Positions 32,346 through 46,052 are shown, counted from the stretch's first letter. The stretch: DNA of 64,000 bases from Nannobrachium achirus (GCA_963921795.1 OY997650.1:13016653-13080652); one strand, 5' to 3'. Numbers and translations: made by a program. Notes: generated by a model from the sequence alone, not told the origin.

Positions 32346-32757
32346 GTAAGACTCCCTAATCGGGAGATAAGCAACCGTCACGTCGCATACAAAAACTTTA
32401 GAAGGAAATCATAGCCAATCAGGAGGGAATATGGGAAATGGGACAGATCCATGTTGATGACATGACTTAGTGTGTACCAAATTTGTGTGATTTTAGGGCA
32501 AAATCTTTAGGAACAGTGTCCAAAAATGTGTTTTGCTAAAATCGGCCTGATGGTGGCGCTAGAAGAGGGCCATGTGAGGTTGTGATTTGCCAGCCAAGGA
32601 GTGTTTGTGCAAAGTTTGGCATGGATAGGGGCAACGGTGGCAGAGATAAGAGTAGGGGAAAAGGCGTGACGTGACGGACAGATAGACAGACGGACAGACA
32701 GCCGGTGGAAACCTTTCATAGTAACTTGCGACCTAACGGTCGCAACTACTGAATTAG
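32346..32757. mobile_element. Family H element, reverse orientation
   Basis: ACTCCCTAATCGGGAGATAA, GCAACCGTCACGTCGC, ATGGGACAGATCCATGTTG, TGATGGTGGCGCTAGAAG and the right end TTGCGACCTAACGGTCGCAA. Non-coding in both frames. Confidence 0.75.
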
Positions 32758-33565
32758 AAGACATTTGTAGAATCGGTCTGAGGTCTTAATGGGTTAATCG
32801 AAAAAGGTTTTCAATAGAGAAATCGCTTAGAAAATAATCTATAGCTGCAGCAGTAGTGTCAATGGCTCCAGCACTATTCACTCCACTTGTCCCAAGGCGT
32901 TCTTTCTGACAAAGCCAGTCTGGCATCCGAGGTTAGGCTTCTAAAAGGATCACAAAATTAAATCATTTCTGCGTTAATGCTTTTCGAAAAAGCTTTTGGA
33001 GGGGAAAAAAAGAAAAGAAAACCTTTTTAAGCGAGAAAGAAAAAGCACCTTTGATGAATTTTTCTTTCATTCTTTGCAGAAGAAATTTCCAATACACTGG
33101 AGATAATTCAGAACATGGACGTCTTTAAAAACATAATTTCAAAAGGGTCACAGGGTGCAGAGCACATGCTGTACTGACGTACCTGCAGCTGACCCTGGTT
33201 AGAGTCTGACCTAAGGTACAACTATGGTTTCTGGAACCATTTCTGGGTCCAACAAGATCCTTTCAGAGTCTATCCAAGGTTCTTTAAAGCTTTTTTTTTT
33301 TTCGTAAAATAATCCTCGTACTACAGCATCACACAAAAGTATCAAAAGTAGCAGAGTCAAACAGGGCCGGCTTAATGCAAAGTCCTGCAGCACAGCTAGG
33401 GCACCAAGCTTGGTGCGGGCATCAACCGGTGGGGAGAAAGTAAAAGAAGACTACATGTATCTGCTTTCAGTGCTTTTGGCAAAAACAAGCTACATTCAAC
33501 TGCCTATAAATCTGCAATGGATTATCGCGGCTGTGACAATTTTTTCTGCCAATACACTACACACA
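32758..33565. other. Intron, little recognised
   Basis: A family C fragment at about 33310-33355 (ACTACAGCATCACACAAAAG). The rest is unassigned. Confidence 0.5.
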
Positions 33566-33800
33566 GTGTTTCTAAACCACTGTGCCTGGGGACCTTTGGT
33601 GTGCCCCTGAGAAGGGTCAAGTGTGCCCCTTGAAACTGCTTGAAAGCCAGTATTGTTATCATTACAATGATAAATTGCTTAATTATTTTGGCAAATGTTC
33701 CGCCCCAGGATAGTGGATGCTGGGGATATTGTGTCTTGTGTCTTTGGTCACAATAATCGTGATATGACATTTTCATATCGTCCCATCCCTAATCTGAGTG
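33566..33800. mobile_element. Two hAT-like end fragments
   Basis: CAGTGTTTCTAAACCACTGT at about 33566, and a right end TTTTCATATCGTCCCATCCC at about 33770-33790 of the type at 37753-38122. Confidence 0.6.
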
Positions 33801-33948
33801 CGTCTTCCATCACTGAATGTCCCTCATCATCAGTGAGTCACCCACCCCTCACCCCGCCCCCAGCACCCATGGCATAGCACCCATCTCCGTTTTCATTTAG
33901 ACCTCATAATGGGGCCTGTTCTCTGCGGCTCCCTCGGCGATCTCTCTC

Positions 33949-33952
<4 letters not shown>

Positions 33953-33981
<29 letters not shown>

Positions 33982-34017
33982 CACGCACACGCACACGCAC
34001 ACGCACACACACACATC
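33953..34017. repeat. ACGC / ACGCAC / CA microsatellite
   Basis: (ACGC)n passing into (ACGCAC)n and (AC)n. Confidence 0.95.
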
Positions 34018-34039
34018 TCCGAGCTTTAGACAGGGTGAT

Positions 34040-34200
34040 TGATAATATTATGGTCTCTGTCGCCGGGGCAGAAACCTTGTATCTCCATTATTTCAACTTT
34101 TTAATAAATTTTCCTTTTTGTAAATCAATGCCTGTGACTTTGTCGTATGAGAGCTGATCTTGCTCTCATACGCTCAATGCGTCGCAAGAGCTTGTATATT
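34040..34200. mobile_element. Family B fragment
   Basis: GGTCTCTGTCGCCGGGGCAG, AAACCTTGTATCTCC and a worn hairpin, CGCAAGAGCTTGTATATTTC. Confidence 0.6.
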
Positions 34201-35095
34201 TCTATTTAGATTGTAAATAGGTTTCTATTTTCGCTATATGTTTTGACATTGTTTGCAAAGTCAAAGTGGTTACGTCTGTCTGTGGATTAGTTCAATTCAG
34301 GAGACGCTCTTAATCTAGAGTGATTTATAGTAGGCAAGGTAAACACAATACATCAAATGAAAAGAGACAGTGTAAATCAAGTATCTGTCTAAAACAGTAT
34401 AATATATAAAATGATGTGTACATTGAAACCATACAAACTAAACTATAGGATGCCAGGTCAACAAAATGAACCTAACTACAGCATTGGATCCAATGGACCA
34501 ACCACCCTGTCCACAATATGACTTCCGGTTGGTTCTAGTGGAAGTCGCGGAAGTGCTGTGTTTAACAGAAGTTACGCCATGCGTTGTAGTCTTCCGTTGA
34601 AATTCTCGCGGCGGAAGTTGAACAGTCTCTGCCTGATATTGTCACCAGGCTTTTCTCTTCGCAGATGAGTAAAGCCTGGCTACGCGAGGCTAGGACCAAC
34701 AGGTTCTCGTTTCCATTTCCCTGAACGCTTTTGGACATACAAGGTTTTTTTGCAGAGTCCGACAGCGACAGTGAAAACGCTAATTTTGCATTGGCGTAAA
34801 CCAGAGATCACGGCATGGTAATTGGTAATAATTAGCAGTTAGCAGCTGCTACTGCCGGGAGTTTCCGTTTTATCGTATTCATTACTTATTTGGAATTGGA
34901 TGCAGGATTATCGTGCAGTGCTGCTGGAGCATTAGCAGAACACACTAATGTGGCTTTTAAAGCGGCGCAGTAATAATGGGCCTCTCTCATTTCCTGGGTA
35001 AGCCAGCGTATCGCTGGGGAGAAGATAGATCAGCCTGGCTCATTAACACTGCTACTGTCTGTCTGTTTCACTGGGCTGACCATGGGATGGACACA
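34201..35095. other. Intron, mostly unassigned
   Basis: 34645-34700 (CACCAGGCTTTTCTCTTCGC, AGATGAGTAAAGCCTGGC) recurs at 61562-61605, so it belongs to a repeat. 34725-34770 is a family B right end with an altered core. Confidence 0.5.
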
Positions 35096-35585
35096 CGTCC
35101 ACACACACACACACAGGCACAAGTACGCATCCATACACGTATTCACAAATTGATTTGTGTACAGATATCTTCAAGGACATCTCTTTACAGAACATGATGT
35201 TCAGTGTGGCTATGGTACGGTATACTCGGTGGACCGTAGGCCTTTGAATAATGTAAAATGCCAATAAGCAAACAGAGATGAAATGCTCTCAGTCCTCCAG
35301 TGACAAGCTTGACTGTTGGTCAACCCCTAGGGTCAAACAATATTTGTGTGGTAGACACAAAAACATTTTTGTTAACCACGCAAACTCGAGAATCCCTATT
35401 CTGAGGGGGAAATCTCACTTTTTCGTTGTGTCATTCGACAACCAGCGTCGGCAGGTTAGCTACTCACCCGCGTCGACAGGTTAGCTTTTCACCAGGTTAA
35501 CATTCACCCGCGTCAAAAGAATGGACCGTCGAACAGATGCTATGTCGCAATATCGACACGCTCCCGTTCTGGGGGTGAACATTAG
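35096..35585. other. Intron, nothing recognised
   Basis: Short CA run at 35098-35116. No gene seen. Confidence 0.5.
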
Positions 35586-35870
35586 CTGAAAACAGCAGAT
35601 CTACAAGCTCACAACGCGTTTCAGCGAAGAGGTTTGGTGTGCAAAATAAAAAAGATAAGACCAAGTACCAAAGGTCAAGTTTACAATGTACTGAGGGCGA
35701 CTCACCATCCGTACTAGATGCCCAAAACTAAATGATTGATAGTTGGGAACCAACTAAACCAGTTAGGAAACAACATTAAGTCTGTAACTCTGAGAGTTAT
35801 GGGGGTCCGTTGTCTAAAGCATACCAAAATGGGGGTCCTTGGAAATAAAAACATTTTGACACTCACTGGA
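35586..35870. mobile_element. Family A core and hAT right-end fragments
   Basis: ACAGCAGATCTACAAGCTCA, GCGAAGAGGTTTGGTGTG and CCAAGTACCAAAGGTCAAG of family A. CTGTAACTCTGAGAGTTATG and GGGGGTCCTTGG of an E-type element. Confidence 0.6.
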
Positions 35871-36095
35871 CTAATAAACTGCAAAATATATATGATTACA
35901 TTGGTATGAATAAATATGATCAGTACCCTGTTTGTCTTTCCATACATTATAGACAACTTTTCTGTCCTGTATGCTCATAAGTTGAAATGAATGTCATTGT
36001 TATGTAATGGCTTTGACTTTTATTATATTTATTTATTGCAAATTGTTTGCTAATGTGGATTTTATCTTCTGTGTTGCTTTGGAAATCTGTCTCTC

Positions 36096-36499
<404 letters not shown>

Positions 36500-36507
36500 G
36501 CAGAGAC

Positions 36508-36764
36508 TAGGGCTGTCACAATATGACATTTTACATGACAATTAATTGTAACTCAAATAATTGCGATTAACGATTTAATTGTGTTTTTGTCGTTGACAAT
36601 CACATTTCTGTTTGGCTTTTAGGCTTTGAGGTTGCACATGGTAGATATGACACATAACCTAAATATACAATGGAAACGATTATGACGATTATGAAAAATA
36701 ATCGTGATTATGTCAAATAAATGCGATTAGACGATTACTATATGTAATAATTGTGACAGCCCTA
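36508..36764. mobile_element. Family R (hobo-like) element lacking the hairpin
   Basis: TAGGGCTGTCACAATATGAC to ATAATTGTGACAGCCCTA, 257 bp, with perfect 8-bp GCAGAGAC on both sides (36500-36507, 36765-36772). Compared with 48404-48783, the segment between ATAACCTAAATATACAA and TGGAAACGATTATGACG is missing, and with it the hairpin. Confidence 0.9.
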
Positions 36765-36980
36765 GCAGAGACAGAGAGAGACTGGTAGAATGAAAGTGTG
36801 AGAAATTGAGACAGACAGACGGACCGTAAGAGAGAGGCAGAGAAAGACAGAGAGAGAGACACTCCATAGAGAGAGACACACTCCATAACACTCTGTGCAC
36901 CATTACACCCCATAACAAGGCACTCACACACAGAGAGAGATGCCCCCTCAGCCAACTGGTCCAGGAACTCTGCATACAAA
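36765..36980. repeat. GA-rich simple sequence
   Basis: Imperfect AGAGAGAC / CAGACAGA repeats followed by GTGCACCATTACACCCC. Confidence 0.7.
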
Positions 36981-36984
36981 CACA

Positions 36985-37530
36985 AATTGAGCCACCAGAC
37001 AGAAAACTCACTGGACTAAACCAAATGATAAAACAGCAAAAAGAATGCTACCTGAAACATTGGAGAGAAGCAACCCAAAAGCAGAGCAAACTAGAATGCT
37101 ATTTGGCCCTAAACAGAGAATACACAGTGGCAGAATACCATATCACGGTGACACACCGAATCTTGACTAGGTACAGACTCAGTGAGCACAGTCTTGCGAT
37201 CGAGAAAGGACGCCATAGACATACTGTACCTGCTGGCTCCCTAGAGAAAAAAGACTTTGCATCCACTGCACACAACATGAAGTGGAAACTGAACTACACT
37301 TCCTAACCGCCTGTCCACTGTACCAAGACATCAGAGACACATACTTCCCACAGATCATAACCACACAAGGAGAGTTTGAAAACATGACCAATGATGAAAA
37401 ACTCCCATATCTGCTGGGTGAAGTACGACAATGTGCAAACACAGCAGCAAGATATGTGAGCTGCTGTGATAAGAGAAAGATATCAAATGGAACACAACCA
37501 CCTTAAAGACTAAAGATCATGGTGTACACA
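36985..37530 (+). mobile_element. Decayed retroelement protein C-terminus
   Basis: The plus strand encodes KQQKECYLKHWREATQKQSK, then YRLSEHSLAIEKGRHR. After a frameshift in an A run near 37250 it gives a zinc-knuckle-like block, RLCIHCTQHEVETELHFLTA then CPLYQDIRDTYFPQI, and finally LLGEVRQCANTAARYVSCC. CxxC..H....C blocks before CPLY..IR are found at the ends of fish non-LTR retroelement proteins, which is my best assignment. The clade is uncertain. About 170 codons in two frames, clearly a remnant. 37531-37690 looks like its 3' untranslated tail (GCTTTGGCAATGTAAACG). Confidence 0.65.
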
Positions 37531-37684
37531 TCCCTGCATTGTCTGCATCGAGTAATCTCCATACAAACTGTTCCACCCCTTTCAATTGTACATATGTTCT
37601 ATTGAATGTATTATATTGATTGATTGTATTGTACTGTGTACACTTCTGCTTTGGCAATGTAAACGTATGTAAATGTATTGAAAG

Positions 37685-37752
37685 CGAGGCAAGACATAGA
37701 GAGAGACAGAGAGATCGAGCGAGAGACAGCAGACAGACAGACAGACAGACAG
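37685..37752. repeat. GA-rich and CAGA run
   Basis: GAGAGACAGAGAGATCGAGC then (CAGA)n, next to a hAT-like element end. Confidence 0.85.
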
Positions 37753-38122
37753 TAGGGATGGGACGATATGGCGATTTACGATATTATCGCGATAATTAAA
37801 ATATTCCAAACATACGTTTGCCAAAAAATAGCAGATCTAATGCGACGCGTTGTGAGCTTGTAGATAGTCCATTTTTTGGCAAAGAGATTTGGTAGAGAGT
37901 GAAAATAAGACTGTATCAAGTACGTATATTATAAGTACGTTTTACCAATAGAGGGTTTAAGTGGTACCGGATATGCAGCTCGGCAAATAAAAGGTGAATT
38001 GGTCCCAGTGCATGACGGAGGACGATTTCACGATAAATTAAATCTCCACGATACGATTATTGTGAGTGTTTTTTTTTTTTAAATCACGATAAACGATAAT
38101 ATCGCTTATCGTCACATCCCTA
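37753..38122. mobile_element. hAT-like element (TAGGGATGGGACGATAT) with hairpin
   Basis: Ends TAGGGATGGGACGATATGGC and TATCGTCACATCCCTA, with inner TATTATCGCGATAATT and GATAATATCGC. At 37824-37885 there is a shared hairpin with family A flanks (GGCAAAGAGATTTGGTAG), so family A sequence is nested here. No clear target duplication. Confidence 0.75.
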
Positions 38123-38512
38123 GTAAAAGACAGACAGACAGAAAGACAGACAAAGGAGAGAGACAGAGGGGAGGATAGATGGGAGGACAACAGAGGAGGA
38201 TAAGTATGGACATAAAAGGAGGCTGAGATGGACAGATAGGTGGAGAAAATGAGTTCTTGGAGGAGACAAAGGGGACAAATTGACAGGGTGATTAACAGAT
38301 AGACGAGCCACGGTGACACCGAGCCAGAGCGGGAGTCAAGCGTGTTGGAGGGAAAGTGACAGAGCGAGAGAGGGAGGTCCCGATCCCTCCTTAATTACAG
38401 CTTATTAGATTTCACGGCTTCGGCACCTGTGATTGTGTGCTCATGGGAGGCGAGAGAGAGAGAAGGAGAGAGCGAGAGAGAGAGAGAAAGAGAGAGAAAG
38501 AGAGAGAGGCAC
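38123..38512. repeat. Purine-rich simple sequence
   Basis: CAGACAGA and GGAGGA runs, then (GAGA)n at about 38449-38508 with scattered AAAG units. Confidence 0.75.
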
Positions 38513-38705
38513 AAACGGCTGGCTGGCGTAGCGGTCCGGGCACCCAGGCTCCAATGTGGCCTGACGGCGCATCACGGGTTCAAGTCCCGTTCCCGAACAA
38601 CCTTTGCTGCATGTCTCGCCCTCTCCCTGTTTTTCGTGTCCGTCTCTACTGAAAACTATAAATATAAAGCCCCAAAAGCATCAACAAATAACTTAAAAAT
38701 GTTTA
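38513..38705 (+). mobile_element. tRNA-derived SINE, second copy
   Basis: A-box-like TGGCGTAGCGGTCCGGGC and B box GGGTTCAAGTCCC, then CCTTTGCTGCATGTCTCGCC, CTGTTTTTCGTGTCC and an A-rich end. Same family layout as 1913-2106 but diverged. Confidence 0.85.
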
Positions 38706-39070
38706 AATAAATTAAAAGGAGAGAGAACAGAGTAAAATTAAATGAAAGAAGACACTTTAGATTCCAGGTTCATTCGTTGACCTGGCATCTTATACAGATC
38801 CAACTAAAAATAATTAGAATATTGTGTAAAAGTAAATCTTCTTGAAACTTTCATATATTCCAGATACATTGAACATTCATTGATTTATTCCACACAAAAA
38901 AAACAGTGTTGATATGGTGCTAACGTTCTAAATATAAAATGCATTATGGAGAGAGAGACATAGAGAGAGACAGAGAGAGACAGAGATAAAATAATTATGT
39001 AAATGAAAGCAGACATGAACCATAAGAGGAACTTTCTTTCCGTTGGGGACAGATGCTGCAGCAGTCAGTG
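38706..39070. other. Intron, nothing recognised
   Basis: Short GAGA/CAGA run at 38948-38986. No gene seen. Confidence 0.5.
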
Positions 39071-39628
39071 ACAGCGTTGGGACTGCTACACACATTCACG
39101 CACACACACGCACACACACACACCATTTGCACATAGATTACATATTAGCCAACCTCATATAGACTCTTTAGAGACGCATTACAGGCCTTTAGGATATGTT
39201 GCCGAGTCCGTGGAGAATTCTTCACCTCCAGAGAGAAATCAATACATTCCTGAATGGAGTGTATTAGTGAATAGAGTGTCTATCGGAGAAGTCTCCAGCC
39301 CCTCGCGCCCGCTTCTATTTGGACTCCATTTCTCCCACTTTAGCTCTATGCCAGCCAGAAATAGCTTTTCATTTGTGAGATGTCGTGATAACAATACAGA
39401 GGATTCGCGCTCGGCTCATGGCACAATATGGAATTATTCTCAAAATGGAACCAAAATAAGTGATTTTGCTGCGCACATTTTCCACAACAATCGATATTCT
39501 CCGCACATTATTACCGGAATAATCCTGAGGGAACTGAAGGGGGAAAAAAGTGTGTATGGCCTTTTTATTTTTATTTATTTTACACAGTCAACAGTTAAAC
39601 ACATCCACATACGCGCACCCACATGCAT
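39071..39628. other. Intron with short CA run
   Basis: CA run at 39098-39122. The open frame of 186 codons starting at 39210 runs into the CA tract and has no recognisable similarity. Confidence 0.5.
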
Positions 39629-40195
<567 letters not shown>

Positions 40196-40196
40196 C

Positions 40197-40685
40197 AGGG
40201 GTGTCACAAAGGGGGGGGAAAGTGGGACTGAGTTACTAGGGCCCAAGGTGGAGGGGCCTTTATTATTTTGTAACTATAGAGGGTATGCGCGTGACATCAT
40301 CATCATACCAGGAAGTTAAGCGGAAACGCCTACTGAGTGGCAAAAAAATGACTTTCTGGACTTGACAGTCCATACACCAAACAGAAAAGTCCTATCTGAT
40401 TGCATTAAACAACGTTAAACGACGTTAAACTCACTTTGCCACTCGATGTGCCACTCGATTTGCCATTCACTTTATGCATACGCATACCCTCCATTGAAAA
40501 ATAGCAGATATACAAGCTCACAGCGCGGCACCGAGTGTGGTGCTGCGAGTTTGTAGATCTGCGGTGCCGCGCTGTGAGCTTGTATATCTGCTATTTTTCA
40601 ATAGTTCAAGCACAAAATATGAGTGAATCCTTGTACCCAGGGCCCAGAATTTGGTGCGATACCCCGGGACTTGATGCGGAAAAAG
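40197..40685. mobile_element. Family S element with a nested GAGGGTATGCG element
   Basis: CCAGGGGTGTCACAAAGG to GCGATACCCCGGG. Inside, 40276-40494 is a separate small element with inverted ends AGGGTATGCGCGTGAC and TATGCATACGCATACCCT. After it come two fused hairpins (40496-40606), in which the inner halves of a double hairpin have merged: AGATATACAAGCTCACAGCG.. to ..GCTTGTATATCTGC. Confidence 0.75.
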
Positions 40686-40835
40686 TGACTCGGGAAAGAG
40701 GGAGTCCCGCCTCTGATTGGCCTACCGAATGTCCCCTTCTGTGACACACGCGAAAGCGTGTTTCTCGGAGTCCCGGAAGCGTGCCATAAAAATTGCCTTC
40801 CCATTTTTACAGACGCCCTAAAGCCGAAGGAGGCC

Positions 40836-41277
40836 AATAGGTTATATGCATATACGCCATTTTGTTCTACTTCCGGGTGTCTTTCGACTTCCTTCACAGG
40901 TGTTACTGATGATACTAATGAAGGCTCTGTTCCATTCTGCTCAAACAGAGTCAGGGAGCTGATAGTGTGCATGTTGGCTCATTGGAAACACTCTGCTACA
41001 CCAGTGGGTCTCAAAGTGTCCTTGAGTGGGTTCCAAATGTCCCCATACAGGTGTGTAACTCTGAGAGTGTACAAATGGAAGCAAATGGAACTGCAAGGGT
41101 CCATTTGATTCCATTTGTTGATTCCATTTGTACAGAGTTATGGGGGTCCTTGAAATTAAAGAACCACTGTACAATAAATCAAACAAAGCCTTCATTAGTA
41201 TCATCAGTAACACCTGTGAAGGAAGTCGAAAGACACCCGGAAGTAGAACAAAATGGCGTATATGCATAGAGCCTATT
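40836..41277. mobile_element. Inverted-repeat element with 96-bp arms and nested hAT copy
   Basis: Arms 40836-40931 and 41182-41277 run from AATAGGTTATATGCATATAC through CATTTTGTTCTACTTCCGGG to AATGAAGGCT, with few mismatches. A hAT-like element with family E motifs (CAGTGGGTCTCAAAGTGTCC to TTAAAGAACCACTG, about 41002-41169) sits in the loop. No ORF. Confidence 0.8.
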
Positions 41278-41290
41278 GTGTTCATATACA

Positions 41291-41478
41291 CCAGTGTTTC
41301 TCAAACTTTTTCAAGTCAACTCCCATGTCTGTGATCGATCAGGGAACGCTCGAAAAACTGTAAAATATTTGTGAATATTTGAAAAGGAAAAACTAACAAT
41401 TGCTGGCAGTTAGGGATATTTTGGTTAAATACTCTTGACACTGAATGAGTTAACATAAGAAAAGTTTGAGAACCATGG
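41291..41478. mobile_element. Short hAT-like element
   Basis: CAGTGTTTCTCAAACTTTTT to AAAAGTTTGAGAACCATGG, about 188 bp. No hairpin. Confidence 0.75.
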
Positions 41479-42305
41479 ATGGATTCACGATGGTCTTATT
41501 TTTGCATGGCTACGTTTACGACTCCTACAGTACGTCAGGACTCCAGTGGTTGTCACATTCTGTAGATATAGTTATTTACAAAGTTACAGAGAAGTAAGAA
41601 AAAAAGATAGATAAGAGGGAAAAAAACAAAAACAAGAGCAGTACAGTACCAATAAAGAGAAGGTGCATCAATAGAGGGGGCGAATAATATATAAGTATAT
41701 ATACATAAAGTGTCTTACAAAAAAGAGACCGTAACAGAATACTCAGAAACTACCAACACAACCTAATAGTGCAATGTCAAAAATCAGTGCGAAAAAAACA
41801 AAAAAACAGCTCAGAGAAGAAGAAACTAGGGAGCGAGTCGCAAGACGCACATGAGCACTCTCCCTGGAAGGTCCTTAGGGGTCAAAGTCAATACAGCAAT
41901 AGTTCCGTCAGTCTAAGTTAGGAAGGTATGACAGGGCGTACAGACTAGAGTGATAGCATGGACTCCAGGGAGCGTTCATTCTATATGGTGATAGCGGGGG
42001 AAGCCGCGGCAGGTTAGCCGTTAAAATGTCACGCCAATTACAGACCTCCCACCTCTGGGCATCAAAGACAACCCCATCATCATCATCATCATCACACCTC
42101 CACTGGGATGGAACCTCATTAAGGACGCCACGCAGAGCCAATGGACTCCCTCGCAGAGATCCTGCTATAGACGTGAATTCAATCTCGTACCGGTTGCGGT
42201 GCAGGCCGTAGCGCGTCAGCGCCATCGGACGGAAACCTCCTATGTGCCAAACAGTTGCTTTTCAAGGGAAAATGGATCATAGAACCCACGTTTCCAATGG
42301 ATCCA
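41479..42305. other. Intron, nothing recognised
   Basis: A short CAT run at 42073-42093. No gene or element ends seen. Confidence 0.5.
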
Positions 42306-42316
42306 ATACTTTTTAA

Positions 42317-42575
42317 TCCATTCAGAACGGGTACACATTACTGTGTATTATTATTTTATGCTTTTAAGGATTAAAAAATAGCAGATCTACAAGCTCACAG
42401 CGCGGCACTGGCTTTAAAAATACATTATATTCAAATATTTGCACACATTTTCACGACTTTTTCAAAAATAGCAGATCTACAAGCTCGCAGCGTGGCACTC
42501 GGTGCCGCGCTGTGAGCTTGTATATCTGCTATTTTTCAATTGTTAAAGCATCCAATAATTTTAGGCCTAAATGGG
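42317..42575. mobile_element. Family D element, 259 bp, perfect TTAA flanks
   Basis: TCCATTCAGAACGGGTACAC to TTTTAGGCCTAAATGGG between TTAA (42313-42316) and TTAA (42576-42579). The left hairpin is cut to half (42374-42412). The right hairpin (42465-42540) is complete. No hAT copy is inserted here, so this is the simplest D copy. Confidence 0.85.
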
Positions 42576-42589
42576 TTAATTGGTTCAAT

Positions 42590-42712
42590 GTTTCGTCGCT
42601 GTCTGGGCGTTTCGAGCTTGTAGATCTGCTACTTTTGCTATTTTTTTATTTTGAATCCTGAAAAAATGTTTTGGTCATGTGAGGTTTCCACCTGACAGAG
42701 ACAATATAGACC
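42590..42712. mobile_element. Family C fragment
   Basis: CGTCGCTGTCTGGGCGTTTC fused directly to a half hairpin, GAGCTTGTAGATCTGC, then TGAGGTTTCCACCTGACAGA. An internal deletion joins left end to hairpin. Confidence 0.7.
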
Positions 42713-43650
42713 TTAGACAACATCTACGCACATGCACACAAACGCACGCACGCAAGGCACGCTTTCATTGCATACGATCGCCCATCCAATCTAAAATCCC
42801 AGTAGGTTGAAAATTGAGTTTTTCACGAGTTGAGAATAACCTGCACTGCAGGTGGTTCATTTTACCTGCCACACTGATTCAATGATCTACCTACAGTAGT
42901 ACAAGGCAAGCAGACTCTTGTTCAGTCCTGTCAGGATGCAGTAGAATATATATCATTGCTTTCCGGCAAAAAAACAGGGGATTTTCAAAAGCGTAGAAAT
43001 GTCAGGAAATGGAGGAAAAAGAAACGCCGCCATCGAAATCCAACTGCATGAAGTATTCTCAGGAACCAATAAAACTGAGATCATCATGCACCTTTCTTCC
43101 CAGTCTAGCATTCATAGCTTTGACAGCAGTCGCACATCGACAAGATCGCCATTCATCCAAGTTGCCAGGCAACAAAGTGCGACGGTATTGTATTGTGTGC
43201 ACTGACATTTGCATACAGCCATAAATTCTCAATATCCACCGTTACCTTTTAATATGCAAATACATAAGCCAACAATAATCCTTAATTAGCCAGTCTAGAG
43301 GTGGGATTATCTCTGCTCTCATAACTTGAGAGGAGAGGCACTCTAAAATTGCAAGTTTGGATGAACGCTTCGTGAATGAGTTAGCTTGCTTGCTTTGTTA
43401 TGATATAAGCTCGAGTTAATCAGTTTATTAATGTTATCGTTACAATTATGTTCTTCCGGTATTGGTAGCAGTAATTACAGTAGCATTAGAGAGTGAAGGG
43501 CCAGTCACACCAACAAATGTAACTATAACTATAAAGATATTGTTTTACAAATTAGACTGAGCAACTATAAACTTCACTTGGGTAATGAAGGAAAAGACGT
43601 TGGCTGCCATGTTATTTGTGTCAACAGTGGCCACTGATAGCCAACGTAGT
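42713..43650. other. Intron, nothing recognised
   Basis: No element end, tandem repeat or coding similarity recognised. Confidence 0.5.
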
Positions 43651-43660
43651 GGGGCTTTAA

Positions 43661-44253
43661 CCCATTTAGGCCTAGAATTATTGAATGCTTTAACCAGTGA
43701 AAAATAGCAGATATACAAGCTCACAGCGCGGCACCGAGTGCCGCGCTGCGAGCTTGTAGATCTGCTATTTTTGAAAAAGTCGTGAAAATGTGTACAAATC
43801 TTTGAATATATTATTTTCAAAGCGAACGCTTGTAACTAAAATTTTGCTTCTGGGGGGTCCCTGGAACTAAATATTTTGAGATGGGGGTCCGTGGCCAAAT
43901 AAATATAATTTTGAGGGTCCTTCACATGAAAAGGTTTGAGAACCACTGACATAGTAGTTTCTCAAGAACAGACTAACTGAGCTCCAGTTAAGTGAAAAGG
44001 ACCTTTTCTTTGAAGATGGCCAGCCAGATTGCTGACATAGAAACATAGGGTTTTTCCAAAAAACCTTAGAAGGATTCAAAAGACACTCATAGAATCGGGT
44101 CAAATTCAAATTTTCACGATTTTTCAAAAATAGCAGATCTACAAGCTCGCAGCGCGGCACTCGGTGCCACGCTGTGAGCTTGTATAACTGCTATTTTTCA
44201 ATAGTTAAAGCATAAAATAATGATACACAAAATGTGTACCCGTTCTAAATTGG
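43661..44253. mobile_element. Family D element with two hairpins and nested hAT copy
   Basis: TTAA (43657-43660) CCCATTTAGGCCTAGAATT to CCCGTTCTAAATTGG TTAA (44254-44257). Hairpins lie at 43698-43775 and 44126-44205. Between them is hAT-like sequence (GGGGGGTCCCTGGAACTAAA to AAGGTTTGAGAACCACTG). The same arrangement is at 49186-49766 in the other orientation. Confidence 0.85.
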
Positions 44254-44309
44254 TTAAGTCTTGCTTCTACTGGCCTGTCCCTTCCCATGAGCCCTGTGAT
44301 AAATGGTGC

Positions 44310-44620
44310 ATTTATATAGCGTCTCTAAATACACAGACCTTTTTACAACATGCATTACATTTACCTACAGTATTCACCAGATACCCATGTACCTGACAAA
44401 CTATACTTCCTAAAGGTCAAGGTTGTCCACTATCACAACACCAGAGGCAGCTCCACTAATCATGTTCGACCTAGATTTAACATGAAGGCTCTAATTCGTT
44501 CTCCAGCTATACCACCAACATGTGGAACGCCCTCCCGCAAGCCTTAAAGGAGTGCAAATGAAAAGTCACTTTCAGACAGTTGCTACTCGAGACTTGTAAA
44601 TAGACTAGGCCCCCATGTTT
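44310..44620 (+). mobile_element. LINE ORF2 C-terminal remnant, second
   Basis: The plus strand encodes HYHNTRGSSTNHVRPRFN, then in a shifted frame YTTNMWNALPQALKECK and FRQLLLETCK. HNTR..P.F....MWNALP..L.....F...L is the usual end of L2/CR1-like proteins. The frameshift and stops show decay. Confidence 0.7.
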
Positions 44621-45440
<820 letters not shown>

Positions 45441-45755
45441 AGAGAGAAATAAGTCCAGTCCAATCTCTTATCTGCTGCTTGGCTGGACTCATCTCTCTTA
45501 GCATCTATCTGGGAGAGGAGGATACATCCATTCCATTCCACTGCTCTGCACTCACTGATGAGGCCTGGCTGCTCCACTTGTTGCTTTAAATGGAGGCAAG
45601 AAGCTGGTGCTTAGGAGAAGCATTATTTAATGATATATATAGATGTGTCATTTCAACTCTTCAATGTTTACTGCTCTCTTCCTGAAAATGTCCTGCAAAT
45701 GCATGTTTTCCACAGGTTTCTTTCCCTGTTTTTCCTTTCTATTTTTGAAACTCAG
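45441..45755. other. Intron, nothing recognised
   Basis: No recognisable element. Confidence 0.5.
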
Positions 45756-45759
45756 AGGT

Positions 45760-46052
45760 TGTAAAAATTGCAAAAATAGCTGATCCACCATCTCAATGTT
45801 CTGCAAATCCCCTGTAAATCTACTGTAGATTGTAGATCTGCTATTTTTGAAAAATCGTGAAAATTTTTGACCCGATTCTATAAGTGTCTTTTGAATCCTA
45901 AGGTTTTTTGAAAACCCTATGTTTCTATGTCAGCAATCTGGCCAGCCATCGTCAAAGAAAAGGTCCTTTTCACTCAACTGGAGCTCAGTTAGTCTGTTCT
46001 TGAGAGACTAATATGTCAAGCATTCAATAACTCTAGGCCTAAATGGGTTAAC
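45760..46052. mobile_element. Family D fragment
   Basis: A worn hairpin (45772-45852), TTTGACCCGATTCTATAAGT, GGAGCTCAGTTAGTCTGTTC and the right end TCTAGGCCTAAATGGG before TTAA (46049-46052). Confidence 0.75.
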
